The notes beneath the pieces were generated by a model. That model did no database searches. It was given only the letters and a program-made list of their open reading frames with translations, and was not told the DNA's origin. Positions 16,164 to 25,198 of a stretch of 45,597 nucleotides of DNA are shown here, one piece after another. A program made the translations under genes and the position numbers. This stretch comes from Chloroflexota bacterium (lineage in GTDB: Bacteria > Chloroflexota > Dehalococcoidia > SHYD01): NCBI GenBank assembly GCA_016190485.1, contig JACPQN010000142.1:1-45597 (forward strand). Reading direction: 5' to 3'. Position 1 is the first letter of the stretch; each line of letters starts with the position of its first letter.

Positions 16164-16919
16164 ATGGCTGAGACCGCAGCCCCCATCTCTCCGCCGGAGG
16201 AGCCAGCCCCGCCGGCGCGGGTCTTGTCCGTCCACGCCCATCCCGACGACCAGGAGTTCTCGGTGGGCGGCACCCTGGCTAAGTGGACGCAGGCGGGCAG
16301 CGAGGTCATCTCCGTGTGCGTCACCAGCGGCGAAGCCGGGTCCAACAAGTACATCCCGGCGGAGGTGACCCGGGAGACCCTGCGCCCGGTGCGGGAAGAG
16401 GAGCAGCGGCGCGCCTGCGCCGTGCTGGGCATCCGAGAGGTGCTCTTTCTCGGCTATCCCGATGGCGCGCTGGCCCCCACCCTGGAGCTGCGCCGGGAGC
16501 TTACCCGCCTTATCCGCCGCTATCGCCCCGACGCGGTGGTCTGCGGCGACCCCACGGTGCGCTACTACGGCACCAGCTACATGAACCACCCCGATCACCG
16601 GGCAACGGCCGACGCTACCTTGGACGCGGTATTTCCCTCGGCGGGTACCCGCTTTATCTTTCCTGAGCTGCTGGCCGATGGGCTGGAACCCCACGAGGTG
16701 GCCGCGGTGTACATCCACGGCGCAGACCAGCCCGACACCTTTGTGGACATCTCCCAGGTCATGGAGACTAAGGTCGCTGCCCTCATGGAGCACCGCAGCC
16801 AGTTGGGCGAGTGGGACCCGCGCGAGATGCTGGCAGGGTGGGCGGAGGAGCAGGGCCGGCCCCGGGGCCTCCCCGCGGCGGAGGCCTTTCGGCGGATGGT
16901 CTTGGCACAGCCGCAGTAA
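16164..16919 (+). CDS. PIG-L (LmbE-like) family deacetylase
   Basis: 251-aa zinc-dependent N-deacetylase fold. The metal motif AHPDDQEFSVGG (residues about 22-33) supplies His/Asp/Asp, and a third His is in MNHPDHR (about 145-151). The family removes acetyl groups from GlcNAc-type substrates, as in mycothiol or GPI precursor synthesis and some catabolic steps; the substrate here is unknown. The start at 16164 follows GAGGTG; an in-frame ATG at 16068 would add an unlikely Pro/Gly-rich tail. It lies 17 bp upstream of the fused CoA-transferase gene and is probably cotranscribed. Confidence 0.88.
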   Translation: MAETAAPISPPEEPAPPARVLSVHAHPDDQEFSVGGTLAKWTQAGSEVISVCVTSGEAGSNKYIPAEVTRETLRPVREEEQRRACAVLGIREVLFLGYPDGALAPTLELRRELTRLIRRYRPDAVVCGDPTVRYYGTSYMNHPDHRATADATLDAVFPSAGTRFIFPELLADGLEPHEVAAVYIHGADQPDTFVDISQVMETKVAALMEHRSQLGEWDPREMLAGWAEEQGRPRGLPAAEAFRRMVLAQPQ

Positions 16920-16936
16920 GCTGACAGGAGAAGGTC

Positions 16937-19240
16937 ATGGCAGGCGCATTGGAGGACATCCGGGTCATCGATTTCGGACAGTACATCGCGGGTCCGCTGA
17001 CCGCCATGCTGCTGGCCGACCAGGGGGCCGAGGTGATCCGGGTAGACCCGCCCGGCGGCCCCCGCTGGAAGACGCCCGCCAACGCCACCTGGAACCGGGG
17101 CAAACGCAGCATCCTGCTGGACCTGAAGACAGCCGCCGACCGTGAGACAGCCCGGCGGCTGGTCGCCGCGACGGACGTGGTGGTAGAGAACTTCCGCCCC
17201 GGTGTCATGGAGCGCCTGGGCCTGGGCCCGGAGGCCATGACCGCGGGGAACCCCCACCTGGTCTACTGCTCCATCCCCGGCTTCGCCTCCGATGATCCGC
17301 GCGCCGGCCTGCCCGCCTGGGAGGGCGTGGTGGCTGCTGCCACCGATACTTACCGTCCGGCGCCCGGCTCGGACCGCCCGGTCTACACGGCCATTCCCAT
17401 CGCCTCCCACTTTGCGGCCTTCCAGAGCGCCATCGCCATCACCATGGCCCTCATCGCCCGGCAGCGCTGTGGCTTGGGACAGCGGCTGGAGGTGCCCCTC
17501 TTCGACGCCATGTTCGCGGCCATCGGCGCTAACGGCCTCTTGGTAGGTGGCCAGCGGGGCGGCGGACGCCCCGACGACTTTTGGGGCGGCGTGATGCAGT
17601 GCGCCGATGGCCGCTGGGTCCACTTCAGCGCGGCTACGCCCCGCTTCCGCCGGCGCTTCATGGAAGCCGCCCGCATCCAGAGCTGGGAGGCGGAAGGACT
17701 GCTGAACCTGACCAACCTGGCGGCGGACGCACAGCTTCAGGGGCAGTTCCGGGAGCGGCTGCGGGCCCTGTTCAGGACCCGCACGGCCCTGGAGTGGGAG
17801 GACCTGTGTGGCAGGGCAGAGGTGCCTCTGGCTATCTGCCGCACCACCGAGGAGTGGATGGCCACGGGGCACGCCCGCCAGGCGGAGATCGTCGTGCCCG
17901 TGGATGACCCGGTGCTGGGCGCGATGCTGCAGCCGGGCCTGCCCGTGCGCCTCTCCGGCGCCCCCGGTGGCGTGCGGGGGCCCGCTCCCCTCCCCGACGC
18001 CGACCGACCCTGGGTGCTGTCTACCCTGGGCGCTGTGCGCACCTGGCCCTCGACCCGCAATGGCGCGCAGCCCCTCCGGGCTGCCCTGGAGGGCATGCGC
18101 GTGGTGGATACCACCCAGGTGCTGGCGGGCCCCACCGCGGGCCGGACCCTGGCGGAGTACGGCGCCGACGTGGTGAAGATCAACAACCCCCGGGAAGAAG
18201 GCGCAGGCTATCGCACCAACGTGCACCGCTACCACACCGACGTGAACCGGGGTAAGCGCAGCCTGCTGCTGGACCTGAAGTCCCCCCGGGGGCTGGAGGT
18301 CTTCTGGCGCCTGGTCGAGGGCGCTGACGTGCTGCTGCAGAACTTCCGCCTGGGCGTGGCCGACCGCCTGGGTATGGGCTACCAGCAGGTGAAGGCCCGC
18401 AAGCCCGATATCGTCTACGTGAACGTGAGCGCCTTCGGGTACGGCGGGCCCTTCGGCGCCCGACCGGGCTACGAGATCCAGGGCCAGGCCGTCACCGGCC
18501 TGGAGGAACGGGCCGGCGGCAGCGGCCAGCCCGCCGGGCAGCCCTTCGCCGTCAACGACTACGGCACCGGCCTCATGGGCGCGTTTGGCGCGTCCCTCGC
18601 CCTCTACCACCGCCAGCGTACAGGCCAGGGCCAGCAGGCAGAGGCGGCCCTGGCCTACACGGGTACCATCCTCCAATCTCCCTTCCTCCAGCAGTACCGG
18701 GGCAAGACCTGGAACGAACCCCGGGGCCGAGAGGCCCTGGGCAGTGGCCCCCTGCACCGCCTCTATCGTGCTCGGGATGGCTGGTTCTTTCTGGGGGCGC
18801 GGCCAGATCAGCTTGCCCGGGTCGCCGACGTGGCCGGGCTACGGGGCATCGGGGGGGTGCAGGACCAGGCCCTGGAGCGGGCGCTCGAAGAGCGCCTGGC
18901 CGACGACACCGTGGCGCAGTGGGTAGCCCAGCTCGCCACGGCGGGCGTCGGCGCGCACCGGCTGGCCGCGGTGGACGAGCTGATGCGGGACCCCTGGGTG
19001 GCGCAGCACGGCCTGAGCGTCACGCGGCGGCACGACAGCGGACTGGAGATCACCACCATTGGGCCTGGCGCCCGGCTCTCCCACACGCCCGTGGTCCCCG
19101 GCCGTCCCGCGCCCACGCCAGGCGCGAGCGCTCCTGAGGTGCTGGGGGAAATCGGCATGGCAGACCAGACGGAGGAACTGCTGGGCAACGGGGTACTGCT
19201 GGTGGAGACCATGCCGCCCCGTCCGGCGCCCGTGGGCTAG
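16937..19240 (+). CDS. Tandem-fused class III (CaiB/BaiF) CoA-transferase
   Basis: 767-aa protein, twice the usual length. Residues about 1-370 and 385-767 are each a complete CoA-transferase III domain: LEDIRVIDFGQYIAGPLTAM with NATWNRGKRSILLDLKT, then LEGMRVVDTTQVLAGPTAGR with RGKRSLLLDLKSPRGLEV. The catalytic Asp that forms the acyl-anhydride/CoA thioester is present in the second half (Asp541 in VNDYGTG). The corresponding position in the first half reads IASHFAAF (Ser157). The protein may thus act as a fused pseudo-heterodimer moving CoA between carboxylic acids. Ribosome site GGAGAAGG. The acid substrates are unknown. Confidence 0.92.
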   Translation: MAGALEDIRVIDFGQYIAGPLTAMLLADQGAEVIRVDPPGGPRWKTPANATWNRGKRSILLDLKTAADRETARRLVAATDVVVENFRPGVMERLGLGPEAMTAGNPHLVYCSIPGFASDDPRAGLPAWEGVVAAATDTYRPAPGSDRPVYTAIPIASHFAAFQSAIAITMALIARQRCGLGQRLEVPLFDAMFAAIGANGLLVGGQRGGGRPDDFWGGVMQCADGRWVHFSAATPRFRRRFMEAARIQSWEAEGLLNLTNLAADAQLQGQFRERLRALFRTRTALEWEDLCGRAEVPLAICRTTEEWMATGHARQAEIVVPVDDPVLGAMLQPGLPVRLSGAPGGVRGPAPLPDADRPWVLSTLGAVRTWPSTRNGAQPLRAALEGMRVVDTTQVLAGPTAGRTLAEYGADVVKINNPREEGAGYRTNVHRYHTDVNRGKRSLLLDLKSPRGLEVFWRLVEGADVLLQNFRLGVADRLGMGYQQVKARKPDIVYVNVSAFGYGGPFGARPGYEIQGQAVTGLEERAGGSGQPAGQPFAVNDYGTGLMGAFGASLALYHRQRTGQGQQAEAALAYTGTILQSPFLQQYRGKTWNEPRGREALGSGPLHRLYRARDGWFFLGARPDQLARVADVAGLRGIGGVQDQALERALEERLADDTVAQWVAQLATAGVGAHRLAAVDELMRDPWVAQHGLSVTRRHDSGLEITTIGPGARLSHTPVVPGRPAPTPGASAPEVLGEIGMADQTEELLGNGVLLVETMPPRPAPVG

Positions 19241-19307
19241 GACGCCCGCTCAGGAGCGGACTTACTCAGCGGCGCCTTTGCTGGGCAGGAGGCTGGTAGT
19301 CATCAGG

Positions 19308-20543
19308 CTATGCCAGCCGGTCGATGGCCTCCACCCGCGAGCGTGCTCCCAGGGCAACAAAGGCGCGCCGGGCCGCCGCCAGGTGCTGGCCTGCCTGGTC
19401 CCGGGATCCCGTTGCGCTGAGGAACTGCGCATACCCCAGATGGCCCCACCCAATCTCGAAGGCCTCGTCGGCTTCCTCCAGGTGGCCCAGGGCCCGGTTG
19501 AAGGCGCCGTTCGCTTCCTGGACAAGCCCCAGGCGTCCTAGCACCTGAGCCAGCACCAGCTCTGTGGTGCCTTGGGAGTAATGGTCGTCCTCTGTCACTG
19601 AAGTACGGCCAAGGCGGGCATAGGTCTCGGCTTCGGCCACTCTCTCGCCGGCCAGGTAGGCTTCGGCCAGCACCCGGTAGATCTCGGGGAGGATGCTCCG
19701 AAAGTTGCCGGCGGTACAGAGCACCTCGGCCTCCCTCAGCAGGCCCACGGGTGGCTCCCACTGCCCCAGCTCCACCTCTACCTGGGCCAGCAGCACGGCA
19801 GAGCGGGCCTGCATGGCCACGTCGCCCAGCTCGCGACTGAGGGCGACGGCCGACTCTGCGAAACGCCGCGCCGCAACCAGCGCCCCGCGTTCCATGTCGA
19901 TCTGCCCCAGGTTCACCGAGGTGGCGGTGATGGCCCGGCGCTCACCCAGCTCTTGAAAGATGGCCAGCGCCTGGCGCAAGGAGCGCGCCGCGCCCCGCAG
20001 CCGGCCCCGGGCGTGGTCGACCCTGCCCAGCATGAGCAGACTGGACGCGGCGCCCCGCCGGTCGCCCAGGGCTTCGAAGGCCCGCCGGGCTTCCCCTAGC
20101 CGTGTCCGGGCCGATCGCATCCGGCCCAGATAGACCTCGGCGGTGGCCAGCAGCATCAGCGCCCGCGCTTCCACCGCCAGGCTGGCGGCCTCCCGGCTCA
20201 GGGCCAGGGCCTGTTGGCAGATCCCCTCGAACTCCGAGAGCCGCGCTTGGTCGGAGAGCACCTCGCCCAGCACCAGCAGCGCTTGCGCCTGGCCCGCCTG
20301 GTCGCCCAGCTCGGCAAAGAGCCTGGCCGCGGCTGTGGCGCTCTCCTCGGCGGCCGCCAGCGCGCCCTTGAGCCGCAGCAGCCTCCCCCGGTACTGGAGC
20401 GCCGTGGCCCGAAAACCGTCCAACCCTTCCTGCTGGGCCTCCACGATGACCCGCTCCAGGTCCGCCAGGGCCTCGTCGTACCGGCCAAGGGGTTCCTGCG
20501 CCTGGGCCCGCGCGATGAGCGTCTGTAAAGATTCTGCTGACAT
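19308..20543 (-). CDS. TPR-repeat protein
   Basis: 411-aa cytosolic helical-repeat protein with about ten tetratricopeptide-like units, for example GRYDEALADLERVIVEAQQE, ARLFAELGDQAGQAQALLVL, ARRAFEALGDRRGAASSLLM and LAIFQELGERRAITATSVNL. Such proteins scaffold protein-protein contacts, often with regulators. The ATG at 20543 is 2 bp after the stop of the upstream GAF gene (TAG-ct-ATG), so the two are translationally coupled and likely work together in sensing or signalling. No output domain is present in either. Confidence 0.88.
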   Translation of the reverse strand: MSAESLQTLIARAQAQEPLGRYDEALADLERVIVEAQQEGLDGFRATALQYRGRLLRLKGALAAAEESATAAARLFAELGDQAGQAQALLVLGEVLSDQARLSEFEGICQQALALSREAASLAVEARALMLLATAEVYLGRMRSARTRLGEARRAFEALGDRRGAASSLLMLGRVDHARGRLRGAARSLRQALAIFQELGERRAITATSVNLGQIDMERGALVAARRFAESAVALSRELGDVAMQARSAVLLAQVEVELGQWEPPVGLLREAEVLCTAGNFRSILPEIYRVLAEAYLAGERVAEAETYARLGRTSVTEDDHYSQGTTELVLAQVLGRLGLVQEANGAFNRALGHLEEADEAFEIGWGHLGYAQFLSATGSRDQAGQHLAAARRAFVALGARSRVEAIDRLA

Positions 20544-20545
20544 AG

Positions 20546-21178
20546 CTACGCATGCTCCGTCTGCTGGGCCGAAAGCGCCGACACCAGGATAGCCGCCTGG
20601 GAACACAGCTTGGCCAGGGTTTCCTCATCAGGGGCAGTAAAGGCGCCCCCCCGCTTGTTCAGCACTTGAATGACCGCCACTATCTGGCCCCTGGGGTCCC
20701 GCAGGGCCATGGACAGCACGCTCCGGGTCAGGTACCCGGTCTTACCATCAACCTCTGGGTTGAAGCGGGGATCGGAGTACGCGTTGCCGATGTTCACCGT
20801 CTCCCCACTGTCGGCCACGAAGCCCGCGATGCCGCTCCCCAGGGGCATCCTGATCTCCTGCACCCCCAGTCCCTGGGCTATCTTGGACCAGAGCACGCCC
20901 CGGGCCCGGTCCACCAGGAAGAGCGTGCTCCGCTCCGCCTCCAGGGCCCTGGTCACGTTTTCCATGACCATCCGCAGCAGCGACTCGGTGCTCAGGTCCA
21001 TCACCGTCGAGCTGGCGATCTCCTGGAGCGTCAGCACTCCCTCCATCCGGGAGTGGCCGGCGCTTCCGCCCGAAGCCGGCCGGCTGCCCAGGTCGCCCCA
21101 GGACGGCTGCCGGGCCGCTCGGATGGCTCGCGTCGCGCCCTGAGGGAAGGTAGAACCCTTGGAATGTGTTGTGTCCAT
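20546..21178 (-). CDS. GAF-domain protein
   Basis: 210 aa with a GAF domain at about 50-205: LTLQEIASSTVMDLSTESLL, ALEAERSTLFLVDRARGVLW, LGSGIAGFVADSGETVNIGN, AYSDPRFN and GQIVAVIQVLNKRGGAFTAP. GAF domains bind cyclic nucleotides or other small ligands. The NKF/Y-type cGMP signature is seen here as NKRGG, so the ligand is open. No kinase, cyclase or helix-turn-helix domain is attached. It is coupled to the downstream TPR gene by a 2-bp gap. The start is uncertain: 21178 lacks a well-spaced ribosome site, and Met45 at 21046 is an alternative. Confidence 0.88.
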   Translation of the reverse strand: MDTTHSKGSTFPQGATRAIRAARQPSWGDLGSRPASGGSAGHSRMEGVLTLQEIASSTVMDLSTESLLRMVMENVTRALEAERSTLFLVDRARGVLWSKIAQGLGVQEIRMPLGSGIAGFVADSGETVNIGNAYSDPRFNPEVDGKTGYLTRSVLSMALRDPRGQIVAVIQVLNKRGGAFTAPDEETLAKLCSQAAILVSALSAQQTEHA

Positions 21179-21411
21179 CGCGACGAAGCAGGCGCTCCTC
21201 TAGTGAACCCGGAACGCTAGGTCCTCGGCCTGCTATGTATAGTATCACGCAAGGCAAAAGATTTCCGCGTGACCCCCGTCACCGCGCGTTCGTGATGTTT
21301 CGCGCATGACAGCGCCCTTCGGACGCGCTATTATCCGGGCACACACCTTTCGTACACTTGACCTTGAACCTTGGACATCGGACCTTGGACTTTGGACCGC
21401 AGGAGGTCACC
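21179..21411. other. Divergent intergenic region with CTTGGAC repeats
   Basis: Between the leftward GAF gene and the rightward M20 peptidase. From about 21350 to 21405 it holds degenerate direct repeats of an ACCTTGGAC/ACTTTGGAC unit that end at the peptidase ribosome site. I see no clear promoter boxes. Confidence 0.4.
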
Positions 21412-22674
21412 ATGCCACCCACCTTCGAGGAAGCCTGCAAGCGTGTCGACGAGCGGAGGGACGACCTCATCGCCCTGGTGCGCCAGGCCGTTGCCGTGAA
21501 CACCGTGGTGCCGCCGGGCCTCAACTACGAGGTGCTCATTGACCTCATGGAGCCCCGGTACCGGGCCATGGGCTTCTCCATCCAGCGGGTGACCGTGCCC
21601 CAGGAGAAGCTGGCGATCATCCCCTGGCCCATCCAGGGCCCGCGGGTGAACCTGGTGGCCACCCGGCAGTGGCCCGGCAATCGCGACTGGGTCACCACCT
21701 ACGCCCACATGGACGTGGTGCCCATCGAGGAGGCGTGGCAGCACGATCCCTTTGCCGGGGAGATCGTGGCCGAGCGCATCTACGGCCGGGGCGTCGCCGA
21801 CATGAAGGGCTCCATGTGCGCGCTGGTCATCGCGCTGGAGATCATGCACGAGCTGGGCCTCACGTGCCACTGGGACATGGTCTCCACCCTCTGCACCGAC
21901 GAGGAGATCGGCATCTACCCCGGCATCGGCTACCTGGCGGAGGAGGGCTACGTCAAGGGACACGTGCTCACCCTGGAGAGCGCCTCCCAGGACCCCGTGG
22001 AGACCATGGGCGGCAACGGCATGATCGACTTCATTGTCACCACCCGGGGGCGCTCCAGCCACTCCGGGCGCAACCACAAGGGGGTCAACGCGGTGGAGGC
22101 CATGGTGCCCGTGATGGAGGAGCTGCTGAAGCTCAAAGAGATTGCGGAGAGGCGGGAGTCCCGCTTCCCCACGGCCGATCCCGACGCCCCTTCCAAATTC
22201 ATGACCCCCAAGTTCAACCTTGACATGATCCAGGGGGGCAACAAGTCCAACATCGTGCCGGCCACCTGCTCCTTGGTGGTGAACCGCCGCTTCATCCCCG
22301 ACGAGAACGCCGAGGACGTGATCAATGAGTTCCAGGCCGCGGTGGAGCGGGGCCGCGTCCGCAGCAAGGCCCTCTCGGTGGACGTGCAGGTGGTCTTCGC
22401 CTACCCCGCGGTCACCTACGACATGGAGAGCCCCTATATGCTGAAGAAGCGGGAGGCCATGCGGGCCGTCAAGGGGTACACGGAGTTCCAGCGCAACTTC
22501 GGCGGTGGCTCAAACGACATGTCCTTCGTGCAGCGGGCGCTGAACACCGACCAGTTCGTGGGCTTCTCCCCCAGCCGCATGGCGGAGAGCAACGCCCACG
22601 GCGCCGACGAGAGCGTGCGGGTGGCCGACCTGGTGGACGAGGTGAAGGAGCTGGTGCACTACCTGGCCTACTAG
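21412..22674 (+). CDS. M20 family metallopeptidase (ArgE/DapE/CPG2-like)
   Basis: 420-aa zinc amidohydrolase. Metal and catalytic residues are visible: His99 and Asp101 in TTYAHMDVVP, bridging Asp130 in GRGVADMKGS, and catalytic and ligand Glu164-Glu165 in CTDEEIG. The central dimerisation/lid domain (about 205-325) contains the GRSSHSGRNHKGVNA segment with its His. The family hydrolyses N-acyl amino acids or dipeptides; the exact substrate is unclear. AGGAGG precedes the ATG at 21412 and sets the start. The stop codon overlaps the stop of tatC on the other strand in a shared CTAG. Confidence 0.92.
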   Translation: MPPTFEEACKRVDERRDDLIALVRQAVAVNTVVPPGLNYEVLIDLMEPRYRAMGFSIQRVTVPQEKLAIIPWPIQGPRVNLVATRQWPGNRDWVTTYAHMDVVPIEEAWQHDPFAGEIVAERIYGRGVADMKGSMCALVIALEIMHELGLTCHWDMVSTLCTDEEIGIYPGIGYLAEEGYVKGHVLTLESASQDPVETMGGNGMIDFIVTTRGRSSHSGRNHKGVNAVEAMVPVMEELLKLKEIAERRESRFPTADPDAPSKFMTPKFNLDMIQGGNKSNIVPATCSLVVNRRFIPDENAEDVINEFQAAVERGRVRSKALSVDVQVVFAYPAVTYDMESPYMLKKREAMRAVKGYTEFQRNFGGGSNDMSFVQRALNTDQFVGFSPSRMAESNAHGADESVRVADLVDEVKELVHYLAY

Positions 22675-23570
22675 CCCCCCCTCGCCCGCACCGCCACCTT
22701 GGCCAGCAGGATCCCCAGCTCGTAGAGGATCAGCAGCGGGCCCGCCACCAGGGTCTGGTTCACCGGGTCTACCGTGGGCGTGATGACGGCGGCAATGACG
22801 AATGCTCCCACTACGGCGTGCCGGCGATGGCGGGCCAACTGCTCCGGCGTCACCACGCCCAGCCGCGCCAGCAGGTAGATAATGAGGGGCGTCTCGAAAA
22901 TCGCGCCGATCCAGAACAGGAGCGACGTCACCACCGAGACGTAGTCGCCCACCCGGATCAGCGGTAGCGCGATCTCCTCGCCGAAGTGGATCAGGAAGTT
23001 CAGGGCCGGCGGCAGCAGCACGAAGTAGGCGAAGAGCACCCCTATGGCGAAGGAGGCAACGACCGCGGGCAGGGCGGCGTAGACCAGGCGCCGCTCCTGG
23101 CGGGTCATCCCCGGCGCCACAAAGGCCACGATCTGGTAGAGCCACACCGGCGTGGCCAGCACGATCCCCGAGATCACCGCCACCTTGATATAGGTCCCGA
23201 TCATCTCCGCCACGCCGGTGCGGATGAGGGTCACCCCCTCGGCCCGGGACTTCAGGATGTCGAAGATACCGCTGGTGAAGGTGAAGGAGAGGGCCACCCC
23301 CACGGCCAGCGCGAGGACGGACTTGATGAGACGCTCCCGCAGCTCCCGCAGGTGCTCGCCGTAGGTCATCAGGGGGCTGGGGGCATCGTTGGGCCCCGGC
23401 GGGTAGAGGGGGAAGGAAGGGGGCGGAGGCGGAGGCGCCGTAGAAAGGAGGCTTGAGGAAGATGGCGGACCGGCTCCACCGTCGCCGGAGTCCGCGCCCA
23501 CATCTCCCGCCACGGGGACTGCTCCCTGTGCTCCTGGTGCCTCCTCAGTCTCCGGCCGGGTCTCCGCCAT
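22671..23570 (-). CDS. tatC: Sec-independent translocase subunit TatC
   Basis: 299-aa polytopic membrane protein, the receptor subunit for twin-arginine precursors. The core starts at MTYGEHLRELRERLIKSVLA (residues about 69-88), the conserved cytoplasmic HLxELRxRL motif with its Glu. Six helices follow, with IKVAVISGIVLATPVWLYQI and FAFGVLFAYF-like segments and the PGMTRQERR loop. The 68-residue acidic/Pro/Ser-rich N-terminal extension is unusual for TatC. The start at 23570 is tentative because its ribosome site is weak. No tatA/B is adjacent. The stop overlaps the convergent peptidase gene by 4 bp (palindromic CTAG). Confidence 0.94.
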   Translation of the reverse strand: MAETRPETEEAPGAQGAVPVAGDVGADSGDGGAGPPSSSSLLSTAPPPPPPSFPLYPPGPNDAPSPLMTYGEHLRELRERLIKSVLALAVGVALSFTFTSGIFDILKSRAEGVTLIRTGVAEMIGTYIKVAVISGIVLATPVWLYQIVAFVAPGMTRQERRLVYAALPAVVASFAIGVLFAYFVLLPPALNFLIHFGEEIALPLIRVGDYVSVVTSLLFWIGAIFETPLIIYLLARLGVVTPEQLARHRRHAVVGAFVIAAVITPTVDPVNQTLVAGPLLILYELGILLAKVAVRARGG

Positions 23571-23711
23571 GCCCCTATTCTAGCAGACCAGGGCGGGCCG
23601 GCAGTGCTCTGGCGTCTTACCGGGCGAGGATCTTCGTTGTCCCCTCCCGAGAGGGCACGAAGGCGGTGCCCTGCCCAGAAAGCGCCGCCTGAACCAGCCG
23701 CTGCCGGATGC

Positions 23712-23909
23712 CTAGCGGGAGCCTTCCATGGCCCACAGGGACGCTGGCACCTCTGGGAGCTTTCTGAGCAACGCGTGGATATCACCCGTCAGGTGCTCGT
23801 GCCGGGTGTAGATCTCCAGGAGCTCCGTGAGGGCCACCCGCAGCACCGACACCTCACGGGCCGAGAGGGTAAGGGCGTACTCCGTTTGCTGGATGGGGTT
23901 CGCAGACAT
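23712..23909 (-). CDS. Small hypothetical protein (65 aa)
   Basis: Not recognised. 65 aa, mainly helical: LSAREVSVLRVALTELLEIY and GDIHALLRKLPE. GGAGGTGGAGGA directly precedes the ATG, supporting a real gene. It lies alone between tatC and the divergent SDR gene. Confidence 0.6.
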   Translation of the reverse strand: MSANPIQQTEYALTLSAREVSVLRVALTELLEIYTRHEHLTGDIHALLRKLPEVPASLWAMEGSR

Positions 23910-24053
23910 TCCTCCACCTCCTACGCCAGGCGTCTCTACTACCCTTCCTCCTGTATCTCCGTATCTATTGTACCACCGGGGCCAAGCACGCCTCTTGGAG
24001 CCATCGGGGCAGAGGCTATATCATTAGGCTGGCGCCAAGTGAGAGGAGGCTCC

Positions 24054-24794
24054 ATGAGACTGAGAGACAAGGTGGCGGTCGTCGCCGGAGCCGGTGGCCC
24101 CATGGGCACTGCGGTGCCGCTGCTCTTCGCGCAGGAGGGCGCCAGAGTTGTGCTGGGCGCGCGCCGGGAGGGTCCCCTGGAGGTCATCGCCGAGCAGATC
24201 CGGGCCGAGGGCGGCGAGGCGAGCTGGGTCACGGGCGATCTGAGCACGGCGGAGGGGATGCGCCGCCTTATCGCGGACGCCGAAGCGACCTACGGTAGGG
24301 TCCACATCCTCTACAACAACCTGGGCGACTCTGCCGCCGGCGACCTGCGTCTGGCCGACACGCCGGAGGAGACCTGGGACTACCTGGCGACCATTAACCT
24401 GAAGGCGGCCTATCTCCTGGCGCGCTTCGGTATCCCGGCGCTGATGCGCGCCGGCGGCGGCGTGCTCATCAACGTGTCGGCTTCCTTCGATGTTCGCCAG
24501 CGGGGCAACGGCGGCTACGGCGCGGCCAAGGCGGGCATCATTGGCCTCACCCAGAACCTGGCCCGGGAGTACCGGCAGGACCGCATCCGGGTGGTGTGCC
24601 TCTGTCCCAACGGCATCCGGGGTGAGGCGCCGAGAGCCAGGGTAGACCTGCCCTCGCCCCATCTGGACCGCCCCGGCCAGCCGGAAGACGTGGCCTACGC
24701 CGCGCTGTATCTGGCCTCCGACGAGGCATCCTGGATCACGGGCATCACGCTGCCGGTGGAAGGAGGGCGAGAGGTTGCGCTGGTGGCGCCCTAG
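24054..24794 (+). CDS. Short-chain dehydrogenase/reductase (SDR)
   Basis: 246-aa classical SDR oxidoreductase. The N-terminal Rossmann motif is AGAGGPMG (residues 11-18), a variant of TGxxxGxG. NNLG is at 88-91 and the catalytic set is Ser142 (NVSAS), Tyr155 and Lys159 (YGAAK). The C-terminus WITGITLPVEGG is typical. Arg37-Arg38 after the second strand suggests NADPH. GAGAGGAGG precedes the ATG at 24054. The last 20 bp overlap the next gene, so the two are cotranscribed. The substrate is unknown. Confidence 0.92.
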   Translation: MRLRDKVAVVAGAGGPMGTAVPLLFAQEGARVVLGARREGPLEVIAEQIRAEGGEASWVTGDLSTAEGMRRLIADAEATYGRVHILYNNLGDSAAGDLRLADTPEETWDYLATINLKAAYLLARFGIPALMRAGGGVLINVSASFDVRQRGNGGYGAAKAGIIGLTQNLAREYRQDRIRVVCLCPNGIRGEAPRARVDLPSPHLDRPGQPEDVAYAALYLASDEASWITGITLPVEGGREVALVAP

Positions 24795-25191
24795 TCTCCT
24801 GGCAGCCGCTGCGCTAGCGCTGGCGCTGGCGGCCTGCACCCACGGCGGCCCCGAAAGCCCGCCCCCGGCGCCGGCGTCTCAGCAGACACCCACCCCCGGC
24901 GCCGCGCAGCCGACACCCGCGCCTGCCCTCCCCGGGGGCGCGGTCTGCATCGAGACCGTGGTGATCCAGGACGGCAGGGCGGCGCCCGAGACGCTGAACG
25001 TCACTGCGCCCTGCGTGGTGCTCTTCAGCAACCGGGGGGAGAGCGTGGCGCAGATCCAGGGACACGACTTTCTGCTGGGTGAGATGGCCAAGGACCAGTC
25101 CTGGGCCCACACCTACAAGGAGCCGGGCGCCTTCGAGTACGTGGACATCAGGAACGCTGGCATCCGGGGAAGGGTGATCGTGCGGCGGTGA
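24775..25191 (+). CDS. Lipoprotein with cupredoxin-like domain
   Basis: 138-aa lipoprotein beginning at TTG (24775), with AAGGAGGGCGAGAGG just before it. The signal peptide ends ALAAC (lipobox). A Pro/Thr/Ala-rich tether (about 24-55) is followed by an about 80-residue beta-sandwich whose spacing resembles plastocyanin-type cupredoxins (VTAPCVVLFSNRGESVAQIQ, then WAHTYKEPGAFEYVDIRNAG, ending GRVIVRR). The usual copper ligands of the last loop (Cys-x-x-His) read YVDIRNAGIRG, so metal binding is doubtful. It overlaps the SDR gene by 20 bp. The role is unknown. Confidence 0.65.
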   Translation: MRWWRPSLLAAAALALALAACTHGGPESPPPAPASQQTPTPGAAQPTPAPALPGGAVCIETVVIQDGRAAPETLNVTAPCVVLFSNRGESVAQIQGHDFLLGEMAKDQSWAHTYKEPGAFEYVDIRNAGIRGRVIVRR

Positions 25192-25198
25192 GCGCCCC

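Noticed and set aside
16595-18757. 720-codon minus-strand open frame opposite the CoA-transferase fusion
   Set aside because: It is an antisense shadow in high-GC DNA; the plus strand encodes two clear CoA-transferase domains.
24775-25191. Copper-binding plastocyanin
   Set aside because: The final loop lacks the Cys and His ligands; only a cupredoxin-like fold can be suggested.
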